Assembly: GCA_951394405.1 (NCBI GenBank)
Contig: OX596335.1
Location: forward strand, 4,898,001 to 4,962,000
Source: Coprinellus micaceus
Lineage: Eukaryota > Basidiomycota > Agaricomycetes > Agaricales > Psathyrellaceae
DNA: 64,000 bases
Reading direction: 5' to 3'
Below are positions 32,007 to 43,173 of the stretch, piece by piece. A program made the position numbers and the translations under genes. How positions within the stretch are numbered: the first letter of the stretch is position 1; each line of letters starts with the position of its first letter. The notes beneath the pieces were generated by a model. That model was not told where the DNA came from, did no database searches, and was given only the letters and a program-made list of their open reading frames with translations.

Positions 32007-32500
32007 ATGTCAGAGGTCGACCCAGGCGTACCCCACCATACGAAGAAGCTAGAAGGCTTCGTTCTCTACGCCGCGCTCGGGTCCCCAAAGGATATCGTAG
32101 GATCCATGTTTGGCCCGAGTGAGCTCGCTTGGAGGGGGCTCAGTAGGAAGGATGGGAGTCAGCTGGTGTATATACACCTATGGTGATCGCCAAGGTGCGT
32201 TGACACACTCCTCATGTTTCGCGCTGGGTCGCTCCTCTACATATCGCAAACCCGACAACTTCGACATATCAGGCGATGAGGGGGGCCTCTCTTCATCTTC
32301 CCCTACCCTCACCTACGCCGATCCGACTGCTCCATCTGCATCATCCACCCTAACTTCTCGCTGAGATAAATAACTACCGTACAACCTGAAAAATCTTGGA
32401 GAACGTCCTCAATTGTTCTCCCCTTCAACAACCCACCCAACTGTTCTCCACGCCCGTCGTCACGCCCCACCGTGACTGCAAGACCGTAAACATTAACCTC
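32007..32500 (+). pseudogene. tRNA-dihydrouridine synthase (Dus1-like), N-terminal pseudogene fragment
   Basis: From ATG 32007 the frame reads MSEVDPGVPHHTKKLEGF, then LYAALGSPKDIVGSMFGPSE and LAWRGLSRKDGSQLVY, matching the FMN-binding N-terminus of eukaryotic Dus1. A 2-nt insertion in GTGTATATACACC breaks the frame where TPM(V/I)NAK is expected. Further pieces (NFDISGDEGGLSS at ~32255, a degenerate VVTPH block at ~32455) follow with stops. The catalytic half is absent. Intact enzymes reduce uridine to dihydrouridine at tRNA positions 16/17. Confidence 0.7.
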
Positions 32501-32704
32501 GGGTGTCCCCAGGAGTGGTACGGAATTTCCTGATCGTCTATAGCCTCGGTACGTGTCTCCTTTACACGCGATCCCCTCACTACTCCTCATTGCAATGCCG
32601 TACCGTTTCTCTACCCATCGCCTCATTGATCCTGCACTCCCTCCATTTTGCTCCCCTCGTGGTGCCTCTCGCCCCTTATCTAGTAAACACACTCCACTAT
32701 TCAC

Positions 32705-32980
32705 AGTCCAGCCTAGGAAAATGATGGGTGTTGGTTGGTGGGTGCGGGGTGCGATCCCTAATACCTCTACGCTGCGGAGTGGAATAGACAGAGTGAACGC
32801 AATTGGAGAAAGTGAGTAAATGTTGCATAGAACCATGGTTTTTATCTGAGCGAGCCTAGGTCAACAGAACAAGTGCGATAGGTCAGAAGACCAAGTTCAA
32901 TGTCAAGGAATAAGTAAATAGTTCGTTCTCCGCTAAACATTCTACGGCCCGCTGGTGGATCATGGACGACCTATCGTTGG
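32705..32980. repeat. dispersed repeat, copy 2
   Basis: Matches 18835-19110 (see that entry), with several small deletions. It is followed by an unrelated open frame instead of an F-box gene. Confidence 0.6.
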
Positions 32981-32986
32981 CCAGAC

Positions 32987-33412
32987 ATGAGCAAGGTGAG
33001 GAGGGAGGCAGTCGACTTCGAAGGTGACAGAAGCGCATCCGGGGAAAGTGCGAAGGTGGATTGGGGAGAGGTGAACAGGAACGAGGAAGCGCAGTGGCCA
33101 TGGGAGTACATCGAGATGGTGGTGGAGGACTCTGTCGTATGTATGGGGTTAGTACTCATTGCTCCCCCTTTTTCCATACTGCGACTTGTGATTGGGGCAG
33201 CTCTGACTTGCTGGTCCATCCTCCCAAAAGGACTTATCAAGATTGTAGACTTCAGAATGCTCCCAAGCTCATTCAACATCGTTTGGGCTGCGGAACATGT
33301 TCGAAGTTCGCTCGAGGATGAAAGGGTTTGCCTGCATTGTGGGGCTCTCCTGTGGCTCGTAAATCTCACAACCTTTGACGAACACAGAGTTTTCGCACAC
33401 CCGTCACCGTAA
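32987..33412 (+). CDS. hypothetical ORF, 141 aa
   Basis: ATG-started frame with a charged N-terminus (MSKVRREAVDFEGDRSASGE) and a hydrophobic stretch (VCMGLVLIAPPFSILRLVIG, CWSILP) that could span a membrane. No family recognised, and the opposite strand is also open over much of it. Low-confidence gene. Confidence 0.22.
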   Translation: MSKVRREAVDFEGDRSASGESAKVDWGEVNRNEEAQWPWEYIEMVVEDSVVCMGLVLIAPPFSILRLVIGAALTCWSILPKGLIKIVDFRMLPSSFNIVWAAEHVRSSLEDERVCLHCGALLWLVNLTTFDEHRVFAHPSP

Positions 33413-34118
33413 TTTTACGGCCTTAACGGCCTGCACATTCTGTGCGACCAGCTCCTTGACTGTAAGCCTGAACACAATCTTCCACAGGAAAGGTGGCCTG
33501 CTAATGACGCCGTCTAAAGAATTGGCTCAGTTGGATTGGCATGCGTTGTACGTATGCGCATCTGTATAGTAAAGCATAGATTGGAGTGGCAGTGGTCGTA
33601 CACATTTCTGTCATACTCCATCCTCCTTTCCACCGCGATGGCTTCCGGTATCGGGAGATTCAATGGCAGAGAGGGGGACTTGGTGTTATATCTGGGCAGG
33701 GGAATTCAGCGAGTGGCGGAACGGAGACGCGCAAGGCCGAGGATTTCATGATAGTGGTGTATCTACCTACCTGTGATAGACTTCAGCCCCAGCCTTTCGG
33801 AAAGATTCATCTCAGGATATTGCTTATCCAGCTCAAAGATAGCGGAAACACACGCCATACGTTGACCGGTTACCCGATCTAGATGGACCTCGTTTGAGAG
33901 GATCTGCCTGCCGGCTCCTTTTGTGACTATGTATTTTCTATTTCAGAGAAGGTATGTGGGTCGAGTCGGGAGACACCTACTGATGACCTTCCACCTATGG
34001 TACATGGCGTTGCAATGGTTTGTACAGTCATAGCCTGGCTCTAGTTCTTCCGCGCAGTACCATTGAACGTGGGGTCCGCCAATAGCTTGGATGGCATTGT
34101 TGAGGAGAGTGGAAGCAT
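33413..34118. other. no gene recognised
   Basis: Short frames only. Confidence 0.3.
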
Positions 34119-34430
34119 CTATGCAGTAGCAAAGGTTCGGGAGTTGTAATCAGAAGGTAAGATCTGGCAAGAGTGTCGTGTACATTCATGGACCGTGAGC
34201 CCAGGGGTATGCGGGGCTTTACGGGTGTCTGTGGGCTCCGAGTCCTGGACATGCAAGACTTCGCCGACACCTCGTAGTGCCTGGATACGCGAGGCTTCAT
34301 CTATGTCAGGGAGCTCTTGGATACGTGAAGTACTTGTATGTCCGATGAGAATATGACTGTCCGCGATGGGCGGAGACTTTGACATTTCTGAAAGCAGCTC
34401 CCAGGAGCCGTCGTGACAAATTGCGATGTC
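34119..34430 (-). other. coding-like minus-strand tract
   Basis: A minus-strand frame (CDIAICHDGSWELLSE..., then IQELPDIDEASRIQALRG) has protein-like composition over about 100 codons and ends at TAG 34119. I could not attach convincing exons on its 5' side, so it may be a gene remnant. Confidence 0.25.
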
Positions 34431-34706
34431 ACACCCGGTCTACGGAGTTGGGCGTCAGCTCTGAGGTTTAACTGTATAACTTTTCACAAATTAACGTCTC
34501 ACCTGATGCAAAATGCAAGCATTCACTACATCGCTGGGATGGTACGGCTGAAGTAGGGAAATTAGCATAAAAGTAGCTTAATTGGGCAGCGTGCGCAGGG
34601 ACTTGCCAGGTAGACGTCGTTGGGAAAAAGAGTGAGAACAAGGTTGTCATCACCTCTAGTGCCTAGGGTGAGGTCGTAAGCGGTAGGATCAAATATATGA
34701 AGGAAG
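34431..34706. other. short intergenic stretch
   Basis: No feature recognised. Confidence 0.3.
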
Positions 34707-35781
34707 TCAGCACGACGAACCGGCAGGTTGAGCAATTGTTAGCGGTGACAGCACAGGATGATCCATGTTCGAGCCCCATTGTGGGCCACATTCCTGCCTG
34801 CCCTGACCCAACGATTCCCCACCTTCCGCCCCAGAATGAAAGCCGCCGTCAGGGCCACCCGGGGAGCCATTATCGCAGCGTGGCCTTGTGTCCGTTGGCC
34901 CGAACGCGCTGGAATTGGCACTTCCCACGCGCTCCCCGTCGACCCGAGAGCAGAACCGAGGGGAAAAGCCAAGCTTAAATCCTCGCAGGAATAGGGTCTG
35001 GTCCTTCACGCCCTCGCCTCTAATGCTTCTTCCCCAACGTGCACGTGCAGACCCCTGCTTCGTCCATTTGTATTCTGGAACGCAACTGCTTTCGTCCTCG
35101 GAAGCCAATGGAATGGCGACGAATTGGAGGGTATTTCGATTTGGGTTCATTTCACCCTTGTAAGCTACCATGGCCCAGCGATTGCTCTTAACGCAATCTG
35201 TTACGACGTAGAGTGAAGCCCCTTCCTGAACCGGGCGAACGGCGTTCGCGTGTCGGTAGATGGCCTCAGCATGGGTGCGAACATATTTTTCCATCTCCAC
35301 TATATCTTCTGTTTCATCCTTGTCCGCTGAGGTGGGTGTAGCGAGTATCGCACCAGAGGAAGAATCGCAATGAAACTCGTATAGAACCTCCACAGCTGGT
35401 CTGGGGAGGGGGTGAGCAGCACTAATACCGACAATCTTTGGTGTCAACGTTACCTTTCCGAGAGTCTCTTGAATGGCGTTTCCACGGACGCCCCGCAAGC
35501 AATGGCGTCTCCCCCTTTCATCCACCCCAGGATTGTATGGTGTTTTCCTTTCAAGCCTTGGCATCCCAAATCTGTGCGACGCGTGTGCGTGATAGAGCAA
35601 AGAATCGCCTGGTCCACCCATATGTTGAAAAACGTCCTGAACCCTCCTTCTATCGTGTACATTCCAACGTCGCCTGGAACTACACCTTGAGCTTGGCTCC
35701 CTGGACCCAACGGTCGAGGCTCCCAGCACGGTAGGCCCAGTTTCTCTGCGAGTAGGGCATGGACATAGACTTCATGATATG
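34707..35781 (-). CDS. Agaricomycete orphan-family protein (VVPGDVG...GFR / SLYVVT type)
   Basis: Two minus-strand exons, about 35454-35781 and 34707-35400, flank a 53-bp phase-2 intron (GTAACG...CCCCAG). The joined frame reads GVVPGDVGMYTIEGGFRTFF, FKRLSER/PAVEVLYEF, EGASLYVVTDCVKSNRWAMV and QTLFLRGFKLGFSPRF in that order. I recall this block order from a large family of uncharacterised Agaricomycete proteins, often multi-copy; this is from memory and is not a search result. The function is unknown. The 5' limit is tentative: the frame is open to about 35790 and an acceptor-like AATCCAG lies at 35782, so one or more upstream exons are probable. The C-terminal 80 residues are Gly/Ser-rich and may be non-native. 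Confidence 0.55.
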
Positions 35782-35819
35782 CTGGATTCGGCTAGACAGC
35801 GCCGGGAGGATCTCGAGGA

Positions 35820-36775
35820 TCATGGGCGAGGGTCTGGAAAGTGCACGTTCGGTAAAAACCAGGTCCCCGCATCCGGTAGTCTCGCACTCACAATTTCCAC
35901 ATTGTCTTGTCCTGCATCGCCTTCCGTGCGAATTGGAGCTGAGCTATCTGATAAGGGTGGCGGTTGGTGGCCTTCTTCAGGAGAGGATAAAAAGAGCGAA
36001 GGGAAATGGGTACGGAGAAGGGAAAGAAGGGAGGACATCAGGGTAGGGGCCCATTGGTATAGTTCTCCCTGCTTGCGCTGGGGCTCCTTTGAACCGGACA
36101 GGTCAGGATAGCCCACGCCGATCTTCAATGTAAGGTTGACATTTGAAGATGCGGCCCCAGACGTCGTGTGCAGGTCGCGGCCTGCGACGCGTATATCCAG
36201 GTTGTCCAATCTTTGGTAACTGGAGTTTGGCATCACTGAGATTATCGAAGGCTCTTCATGTTCAGGGAGGGTTCCCAGACGGCGACCATCGTGGGTGACC
36301 GACGCGGCCATTACTGCGTGAGCGGCGAGGGTTGGGGGAGTGAAGTCTCGAGCAACGTTCGAAGGTGTCCAAAACACGTTTATCGATATGAAGGGGCTGT
36401 GAAAGTGCTGTGAACGGCCCACCGAATCCGGTTGAAGGGGCTTAAGGCAACACTAGCCCAGGACCCAACTGAAGCCGGGGTCCCCGGACCTCCAGATGTG
36501 TGAAGAAGAAGGCTCGTCGTGTGCGCTTGTGAGGGAAGGCTGCGTGAAGGCAGATCTGGGAAAGGACTCCATAAGCGAATACTCCAACTGAATTGAGAAG
36601 CATCGTGATACTGCACAGTATCAAGTTTGAAGTCATGAACCCCGGGAAGCAGGCGCAAGTACGTCAGAAGCGTAAATATGTTGAGTGTAAGCAAAACTGT
36701 GGGGCTCCTGTGGGAGTTTGGCGGCTGTAGCCCAATGCATGCTGTAGAGATAACGGCTCGCCAATAGGCGCCCAA
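35820..36775 (-). other. probable membrane-protein gene remnant, minus strand
   Basis: Minus-strand frames 36380-36775 and 36442-36636 carry hydrophobic segments (VLLTLNIFTLLTYLRLLPG; MTSNLILCSITMLLNSVG; VFAYGVLSQICL). The frame 35820-36422 carries a polar tail (SSYQRLDNLDIRVAGRDL). The order fits a basidiomycete multi-pass membrane protein with a cytosolic C-tail, possibly split by introns or frameshifts. I could not fix splice borders. Confidence 0.35.
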
Positions 36776-37350
36776 GGGACCCTCCCCTCGGTGAACTTGG
36801 GCCGGAATGGAAATCTCAACCTAAGGAGGGCCTTTATCACTTAAAAGGGTGTAAATATTGGTTCATGGACTCTAACGTCTGTGGTCTGGCTTCGCTTCGT
36901 CCCCCATCATCGTCCCTTACCTTTGTTCTCGTCGTGTCCCTGTACCTCGTTGTCGCCCCTGAATCCTGTTATCGACCTCGACCTTACCCATAGTCTTATG
37001 CCCTTGCACCACCTTGTGGCAAGTTGTACATTCTCAGTTTCTATGTACCTGTAAGCGCCCCGGCGACCGCCGGTCCTGATCCACCTTGCTTCAGCACTGC
37101 CTGTCGGTTTCCTGCTCCTGCTCATCTAAGTTCGCGGGACATCCTCGCGAGGAGCCAACCATGAGAAGCGCAACAACTGGCAAAACCGTTTTTCAACTTG
37201 TTTTTGGAGCAGAATCCTCCCATTCTGTTCCTCGCAAGGACGCCTGGCCCTCACCAGGTTTATTTCCCTTGTATTTCACCACAAGTCAACTACTGTGGAT
37301 AGAATATATTATTTACTAGCCCAGTGCCCGGATAAGCGGCCACGAACCTC
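36776..37350. other. intergenic region left of copia element B
   Basis: No gene recognised; AATATATTATTTACT lies near 37307. Confidence 0.3.
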
Positions 37351-37355
37351 AAGTG

Positions 37356-37738
37356 TGTTGGAAGACAATGCTCATGTCAACTCTATCTCTACAAAGAATA
37401 CCTCTATTTCGAACGTTTTACTTATCTTCTATTGTTCTACAGAGAACAACAACCACCTTGTATTATTCCCATTATACTCGCACTTATTGTTCTCTTATCT
37501 CCACCTTATCTCCATTCACTGCTATTGTTCTCTACTTATGGAACATCTATTGTTCTTTCCTATTGTTCCATATATAGGTTATCTATTGTTCTCCACAGTA
37601 TATAGTCCACACTGTAAGTGGGTGAGTCCCCATCGAACTCTCCCCACTTACAGGTGCGTATCTTGTATACCCTACTTACTTCCAATCTAATATCGAACTC
37701 TCCCCACTTACAGTGGGTCATACTTGCATCGTTCTACA
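37356..37738 (+). repeat. 5' LTR of copia element B
   Basis: 383 bp. Contains about seven TATTGTTCT-like words and two direct copies of ATCGAACTCTCCCCACTTAC near its 3' end, plus an inverted CTGTAAGTGGG-type sequence. These may be promoter or termination elements. Confidence 0.92.
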
Positions 37739-37755
37739 AGTTATGAGCCCCGGGC
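37739..37755 (+). promoter_or_regulatory. primer-binding site, half-tRNA-Met type
   Basis: AGTTATGAGCCCCGGGC follows the LTR directly. GTTATGAGCCC is complementary to the anticodon stem-loop of methionine tRNA (GGGCTCATAAC), not to a tRNA 3' end. This fits priming by a tRNA-iMet 5' half, as described for Drosophila copia. Confidence 0.65.
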
Positions 37756-38319
37756 TCCTCTGATCACGCCATCCGTTATCAGACACCGCGGTAACCGCTC
37801 CACTGCCCCTCGATCGCCCATAGCCTACGGCCTCTTCTTGTGTGATATCTCCACCTGAAGCCTATCTCCCTTCACATTTTCACTATCTTCATTTTCGCTA
37901 TTTACGTTTCGCTACTTACATTCCACTACCCCTCCTGATACTCAGGAGTACGTATCAACTTCCATTACCACCTTCTACCCCGCGGCAAGCGTTCCCACTA
38001 CGGGAAAGAAGCTATCAGGAAGTCCACAGACGCTTACCGTCTGCGGAATTAGAGTAGCGATCCTTCTTTGAGAGGCCTGATTCGGTTGGACTGGGGAAAC
38101 GACGCAACGGTAGCGCTCCCTCCATCCAAACACTTTCAGTAACCGGTACTCAAAGTGACAGCGGGGTTCCCTCTGCGGATCTTAGTGTAAAACTTCAACT
38201 CCTTTTTAGGATATCTACGTATTGGTCCGTTTTACCTACAAAATCACGGGCACTTTACCTATCTCTTATCGTTTCGTACCTATCATTTTATCCTCTCCCA
38301 TTCTTCATCACCTACCATC

Positions 38320-41300
38320 ATGGACTCTACCACTACATCCTCGCCCATCATGCTCACGGCCTACACTGTGCAGCAGTGGAAGTTCACTGTCGAGAACAAG
38401 GCCTTCGACCTCAACGCCTACGGCATCCTCACTGGGGAAGAGAAAAAACCTGGGAGCAATGCCGACGACAAGGTCAAGTCCGACTATGCCAGTCGCTGCT
38501 CCAAGCTCATCGGCTACGTCCGGTCTACTCTCGACCACTCCCAACTCGAGACCGTCCTCTCTGGCATCCAAGTCACCGACATCACTGCTATCTGGGAGAA
38601 GCTCTTGGAAACCTACCAGCCCAAGACTTCTGGCTCTCGCATCAGTGTCCTTCAGGAGATGATGGCACTTCGCATGAGGTCCTCGGGCTTTGAGAAGGAG
38701 ACCTACTCCGACTTCGGATCGCGTTGCATGGCGCACGCGTCACGTCTCACTGCGCTCCTCCCGCAAGGAGCAGAATACCTTGCAGAGACAACACGGTCTG
38801 TCACCATCTCCTCCCAAACGACATCGGACGGAGCAACGACGACGATTCAATCCACCAGTCGGGGAGCAAGTGAACTCCTTACGCCCTCTGCTTTCGAGGA
38901 AGGATACACGGCTGCTCATCTCGCGCGCGATCTTGCAATCAGCATGATCCCCATTGGTCTTGGCAAGGATGACACCATCCTCCGCAATACGCTCAACCAC
39001 ATCTCCACTGGGGACGACAATCCCCTTGAAGTCCTCGATCACCTTCGCAAGGCCGACTCCCTCGCTCGCAACACTCAGCTTGCTGAGGGGACGTCCGCCG
39101 CTCTTCAGGTAGCCACAGCTGCCCCGAAGAAGAAGGCGAAGTACAGGTGCAAGGTCCACGGTTGGCAGAACACGCATGAGGACAAGGACTGCCGCGTCCA
39201 GAACTCCCAGAAGGCCAAGATCGCGGAGACACCTACCACAGCAGCGACTGCTGAGGAGAGCGTCATGATGGCCAGTGTTGCCCACATCGCAAGTCCCCTT
39301 ATCCGTCGAGCTCGTAACAACCCCACTAATACTTCCTGGAACCCAGACTCAGGTGCAACCTCACATATGACACCCAATCGCAAGTGGATCCGTAACATGG
39401 TTGCAGTGAAAATTGCTGTGTCTCTCGCCAACAACGAGATCGTCTGGGCTACAGGAAAGGGGGAAGTACGTTTCACGCCTCGTATATACGGAAAAGTTGG
39501 CCAAACTGTGATATTCAACGATGTACTATATGTTCCCGCACTTCGCAATAACCTATTCTCGATCCTCTCCGTTGTTAAGAAGAGCAAAATGCGCATCGTA
39601 ATTGAAGGAGACTCGCTTGACTTCTTCAAGAATGGCGAACTGCTCCTAACAGCTACCATCGACGGAACTGTTGGCTCTCTCAATGGGACAACACTCGAGA
39701 ACACGGAGACGGAGGCAGCCTACATCTCCAAGATCGAGAAGGAACTATTACATCAGAGGTTAGGGCACATTGGGAAGGACCGTCTGGAGACGCTTATGCG
39801 CCAAGACTTGGCCACTGGCATCCTGGTGAAAGAGGGCACGCAACTCAACGACACCTGCGAACACTGCATTGCAGGGAAGCAACATCGGGATCCATTCCCA
39901 AAACTATCAGCGAATCGCTCAACAGAGCTCCTTGGACGGATTCACTCGGACCTCCATGGACCCCTCGCTGTACAGACACCAATTGGCTATCGATACTGGA
40001 TCACATTCATTGATGACCACTCACAGTTCAAGGAGGTCACCCTCCTGAAACACAAGAGTGACGCATTCCAAGCCTTCAAAGACTTTGTTGCCAAGAGTGA
40101 GCGAAAGCTCGGCACAAAGGTCAAGGAACTTCGTGATGACAAAGGAGGGGAATACATGGGGAACGACTTCATTCAATGGTGCAAGGGACTTGGTATCGCA
40201 CGGCAACACACAGTTAAAGCCACACCTCAACAGAACGGTGTCAGCGAACGACTCAATCGCACACTAACTGAAGGGGTCATTGCCATGCTCAACCAAGCAC
40301 GCCTTCCCATGATGTTCTGGGGTGCAGCTGTACTCTATTACACAGACATCCTGAATGCAACCCCATCCTCTACATTATCGAATACTACCTCCTATGAAGT
40401 CTGGCATAGAGCAAAGCCCGATCTGTCCATGCACCGAGTATTTGGCTGCCGCGTATACGTCCATGTATTGCGCAAGGACCGCAAGAACCTCCAGTCACAC
40501 ACGGAGCCTTGTGTCTTTATCGGCTTTGAACCAGGCTACAAAGGCTGGAAATGCTACAATCCAGTGACGAAGAAGATCACCATATCCCGGGATGTTATCT
40601 TTGCTGAAAGCACCTTCCCTGGTCTCTCGACCGTAGGGAACGAACAGGCATACACGCCTATAGGCATTAGGGACATCTGGCCAGACGCCGATCTCGAACC
40701 GGAGAATCCACCTCTTGCACCACCTCATGCTCCCATCGCGCCACCACCGCCTCCCCATGACCATCCAGACGATGGATCAGACGAGAGCGACAATGATGAT
40801 GATGGAGACCAAGCGGCACCTCGGACTCCCGAGCGACCTCCTAAAACTGAGCCTAAGATGCCAGCCACACAGCAACCGTCTGTCCATCCGTCAATTCCAC
40901 CTACTCCTACGAAACGGGATCCCTCATCTACTCCCTCAACGAAACAGCTGCTACCAATACCTGCCTTGTTCCCAGGGCTCCCTGCACCAGCTGAGGATGG
41001 ACCCATGTTCCCAGAACTACCTCCTCCAGCACCAGTCGCACCTCCAGCACCTGCCCAGAAACGCACCCGGCCACCTCCCCCTCCCCCTCGCGAATCAATC
41101 CCTCGCAAGGCGAAAGTTCCGAAAGCTCCACCGCTAGTAGCACAAAGCTCCCGGCCCGTACGGAAAACGGCAACGACCGTCAAGGACTACCAGCTCGCGA
41201 GTGGAAAAGGGAGACGCGGTACAATTCCAGTGGCCAGGCGTGAAGGGGGTGAACAGGTAGCAGATCGAGGGGGTGCACAGAGAAACAATCAGCTACCCGA

Positions 41301-43146
41301 AACAGAGGATGAGGATGAGGATGAAGACGACGATGAAGACGACGAACCTGTACAACCCATTGCAGCTGAGGACTTTGATCTTGACGACGAACCTGTAGAC
41401 ATGGAAGATGCACTACGTGCCACCAGTATACTTGATTCTCTCATCAGTCTATACCACGTCCCCCTGGAAGAGACCCTGACTCTTGACCAAGGCATGGAAA
41501 TGGCATTCTACATGGCACAGGATAAAGCACTAGGAGCGGCTACACGCCGTCCAGGAGATGCGCCTCGGACACACTGGGAAGCCTTCGCAGGACCAGATGG
41601 CGAACACTGGCAGACCGCAGCACAGGTTGAGATTGACGCTCTAACCACCAATGGCACTTGGGAACTAGTCGAACTACCAGAGGGACGAAAGGTTGTCGGA
41701 TCACGATGGGTCTTCCTCATCAAACGAAAGGCAGATGGCACAATTGACCGCTACAAGGCTCGACTTGTCGCCAAGGGATACTCCCAAATGCCTGGAGTAG
41801 ACTACGATCAGACATGGGCACCTGCATCTCGTCTCACATCAATTCGCGCGATCTTCGCCCAAGCCGCCATGGAAGGACACTTCATCGAGACCATTGACGT
41901 CGACAATGCCTACCTCAACGGAACAATCGAGGAGCAATACGAAGTCTACATGGAGCAAGCGCCAGGGTTTGAGATCAAGAATCCAGACGCAAAGGGACGG
42001 AGATGGGTGTGCCGGCTGAAGAAGGGTTTATATGGCTTGAAACAGAGCGGACGACTATGGTACCAAAAGCTAGCATCAGAGCTTGAAGCAATCGGATTCA
42101 CCCAAATAAAATCTGACCCGGCTATCTATGTCTGGGAGATGGATGGGACCCGCATTGTTGTACCAGTCTTCGTTGACGACATCACCATAACCTCGAAAAG
42201 CCAGGAGAAGATCCAATGGCTCAAGGACTCCCTTGCCAAGGTCTTCAAGATCAAGGATCTCGGACCCACCTCGTACCTGCTTGGAATCAAGGTCGACTAC
42301 GACCGCGAGAACCGAGTCATGCGCCTATCCCAGACTCAATACATCCTCGACATGCTTGCCCGATTCAAGATGGAGGACTGCTACCCAGTAGGAACTCCAA
42401 TGGATCCAGGAAGCGGTGCTACTCTCACCAAGTACATTCCAAACAAGGCTGACAACGAGATGATGAAGAACGTCCCATACATGAATGCCATCGGCGCCCT
42501 GATATACCTTATGATTGCGACACGCCCTGACATTGCCTACGCTGTTGCCAAACTAGCCCAATACAACTCCAACCCCGGACCTATGCATTGGAAAGCAGTC
42601 AAGCACCTATTCCGTTACCTCAAGGGAACCAAAGATCTGAAGCTCACCTATCGTAACAATGGTAGCAAGATGTCTTCGGAACTCTTCCAAGCATACAGCG
42701 ACGCAGATCATGCTGGGTGCCTTGACACGCGACGATCCACATCTGGATTTGTCATTAAAATGGGATCAGGAGCAGTTAGTTGGTCGGCAAAGAAGCAATC
42801 GACGGTGGCAGACTCCTCAACAGAGGCAGAGTACGTCTCTGCGTCGAGCGCTGGAAGGGACATCATCTGGATGCGCACACTCCTGAAGGAACTTGGTCAC
42901 AACGTCTCTACTCCCTCACCACTCATGGTCGACAACCAATCCGCACTCAAGGTTCTCCGGAACCCAGAACTCCATAGCCGAATGAAGCACATCGATATAA
43001 AGATGCATTGGATTCGGGATGCTATCAAGCGAGGCGACATTACTGTTCACTTTTTATCTACTACCGATATGATCGCCGATATATTTACTAAACCTTTACC
43101 CAAACCTGCCGTTGAACGTCATCGACTTGCTCTTGGACTCGAGTAA
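38320..43146 (+). CDS. copia gag-pol polyprotein, 1608 aa
   Basis: One frame from ATG 38320 to TAA 43144-43146. Order: gag domain (~10-270), knuckle CKVHGWQNTHEDKDC (~277), aspartic protease DSGATSH (~342), GAG-pre-integrase HHCC (HQRLGH...CEHCIAGK, ~478-525), and integrase core (HSDLHG, DDKGGEY, NGVSERLN; ~545-650). Then come a Pro-rich/acidic linker (~790-1010), reverse transcriptase (~1110-1370, with YKARLVAKGYSQ, YGLKQSGRLWYQK and FVDDI) and RNase H (~1455-1600, YSDADHAG, SSTEAEYV, KHIDIK). Catalytic residues expected for each domain are visible. No frameshift separates gag from pol, so their ratio must be set by splicing or processing. Codon use is like the host's. Confidence 0.95.
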   Translation: MDSTTTSSPIMLTAYTVQQWKFTVENKAFDLNAYGILTGEEKKPGSNADDKVKSDYASRCSKLIGYVRSTLDHSQLETVLSGIQVTDITAIWEKLLETYQPKTSGSRISVLQEMMALRMRSSGFEKETYSDFGSRCMAHASRLTALLPQGAEYLAETTRSVTISSQTTSDGATTTIQSTSRGASELLTPSAFEEGYTAAHLARDLAISMIPIGLGKDDTILRNTLNHISTGDDNPLEVLDHLRKADSLARNTQLAEGTSAALQVATAAPKKKAKYRCKVHGWQNTHEDKDCRVQNSQKAKIAETPTTAATAEESVMMASVAHIASPLIRRARNNPTNTSWNPDSGATSHMTPNRKWIRNMVAVKIAVSLANNEIVWATGKGEVRFTPRIYGKVGQTVIFNDVLYVPALRNNLFSILSVVKKSKMRIVIEGDSLDFFKNGELLLTATIDGTVGSLNGTTLENTETEAAYISKIEKELLHQRLGHIGKDRLETLMRQDLATGILVKEGTQLNDTCEHCIAGKQHRDPFPKLSANRSTELLGRIHSDLHGPLAVQTPIGYRYWITFIDDHSQFKEVTLLKHKSDAFQAFKDFVAKSERKLGTKVKELRDDKGGEYMGNDFIQWCKGLGIARQHTVKATPQQNGVSERLNRTLTEGVIAMLNQARLPMMFWGAAVLYYTDILNATPSSTLSNTTSYEVWHRAKPDLSMHRVFGCRVYVHVLRKDRKNLQSHTEPCVFIGFEPGYKGWKCYNPVTKKITISRDVIFAESTFPGLSTVGNEQAYTPIGIRDIWPDADLEPENPPLAPPHAPIAPPPPPHDHPDDGSDESDNDDDGDQAAPRTPERPPKTEPKMPATQQPSVHPSIPPTPTKRDPSSTPSTKQLLPIPALFPGLPAPAEDGPMFPELPPPAPVAPPAPAQKRTRPPPPPPRESIPRKAKVPKAPPLVAQSSRPVRKTATTVKDYQLASGKGRRGTIPVARREGGEQVADRGGAQRNNQLPETEDEDEDEDDDEDDEPVQPIAAEDFDLDDEPVDMEDALRATSILDSLISLYHVPLEETLTLDQGMEMAFYMAQDKALGAATRRPGDAPRTHWEAFAGPDGEHWQTAAQVEIDALTTNGTWELVELPEGRKVVGSRWVFLIKRKADGTIDRYKARLVAKGYSQMPGVDYDQTWAPASRLTSIRAIFAQAAMEGHFIETIDVDNAYLNGTIEEQYEVYMEQAPGFEIKNPDAKGRRWVCRLKKGLYGLKQSGRLWYQKLASELEAIGFTQIKSDPAIYVWEMDGTRIVVPVFVDDITITSKSQEKIQWLKDSLAKVFKIKDLGPTSYLLGIKVDYDRENRVMRLSQTQYILDMLARFKMEDCYPVGTPMDPGSGATLTKYIPNKADNEMMKNVPYMNAIGALIYLMIATRPDIAYAVAKLAQYNSNPGPMHWKAVKHLFRYLKGTKDLKLTYRNNGSKMSSELFQAYSDADHAGCLDTRRSTSGFVIKMGSGAVSWSAKKQSTVADSSTEAEYVSASSAGRDIIWMRTLLKELGHNVSTPSPLMVDNQSALKVLRNPELHSRMKHIDIKMHWIRDAIKRGDITVHFLSTTDMIADIFTKPLPKPAVERHRLALGLE

Positions 43147-43163
43147 ATACAGAGACATTACAT

Positions 43164-43172
43164 TGAGGGGGT
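43164..43172 (+). promoter_or_regulatory. polypurine tract
   Basis: TGAGGGGGT immediately upstream of the 3' LTR; expected plus-strand primer site for element B. Confidence 0.7.
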
Positions 43173-43173
43173 G

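Noticed and set aside
32971..33369. 132-codon minus frame overlapping the 141-aa ORF
   Set aside because: No ATG start and Ser-rich antisense composition.
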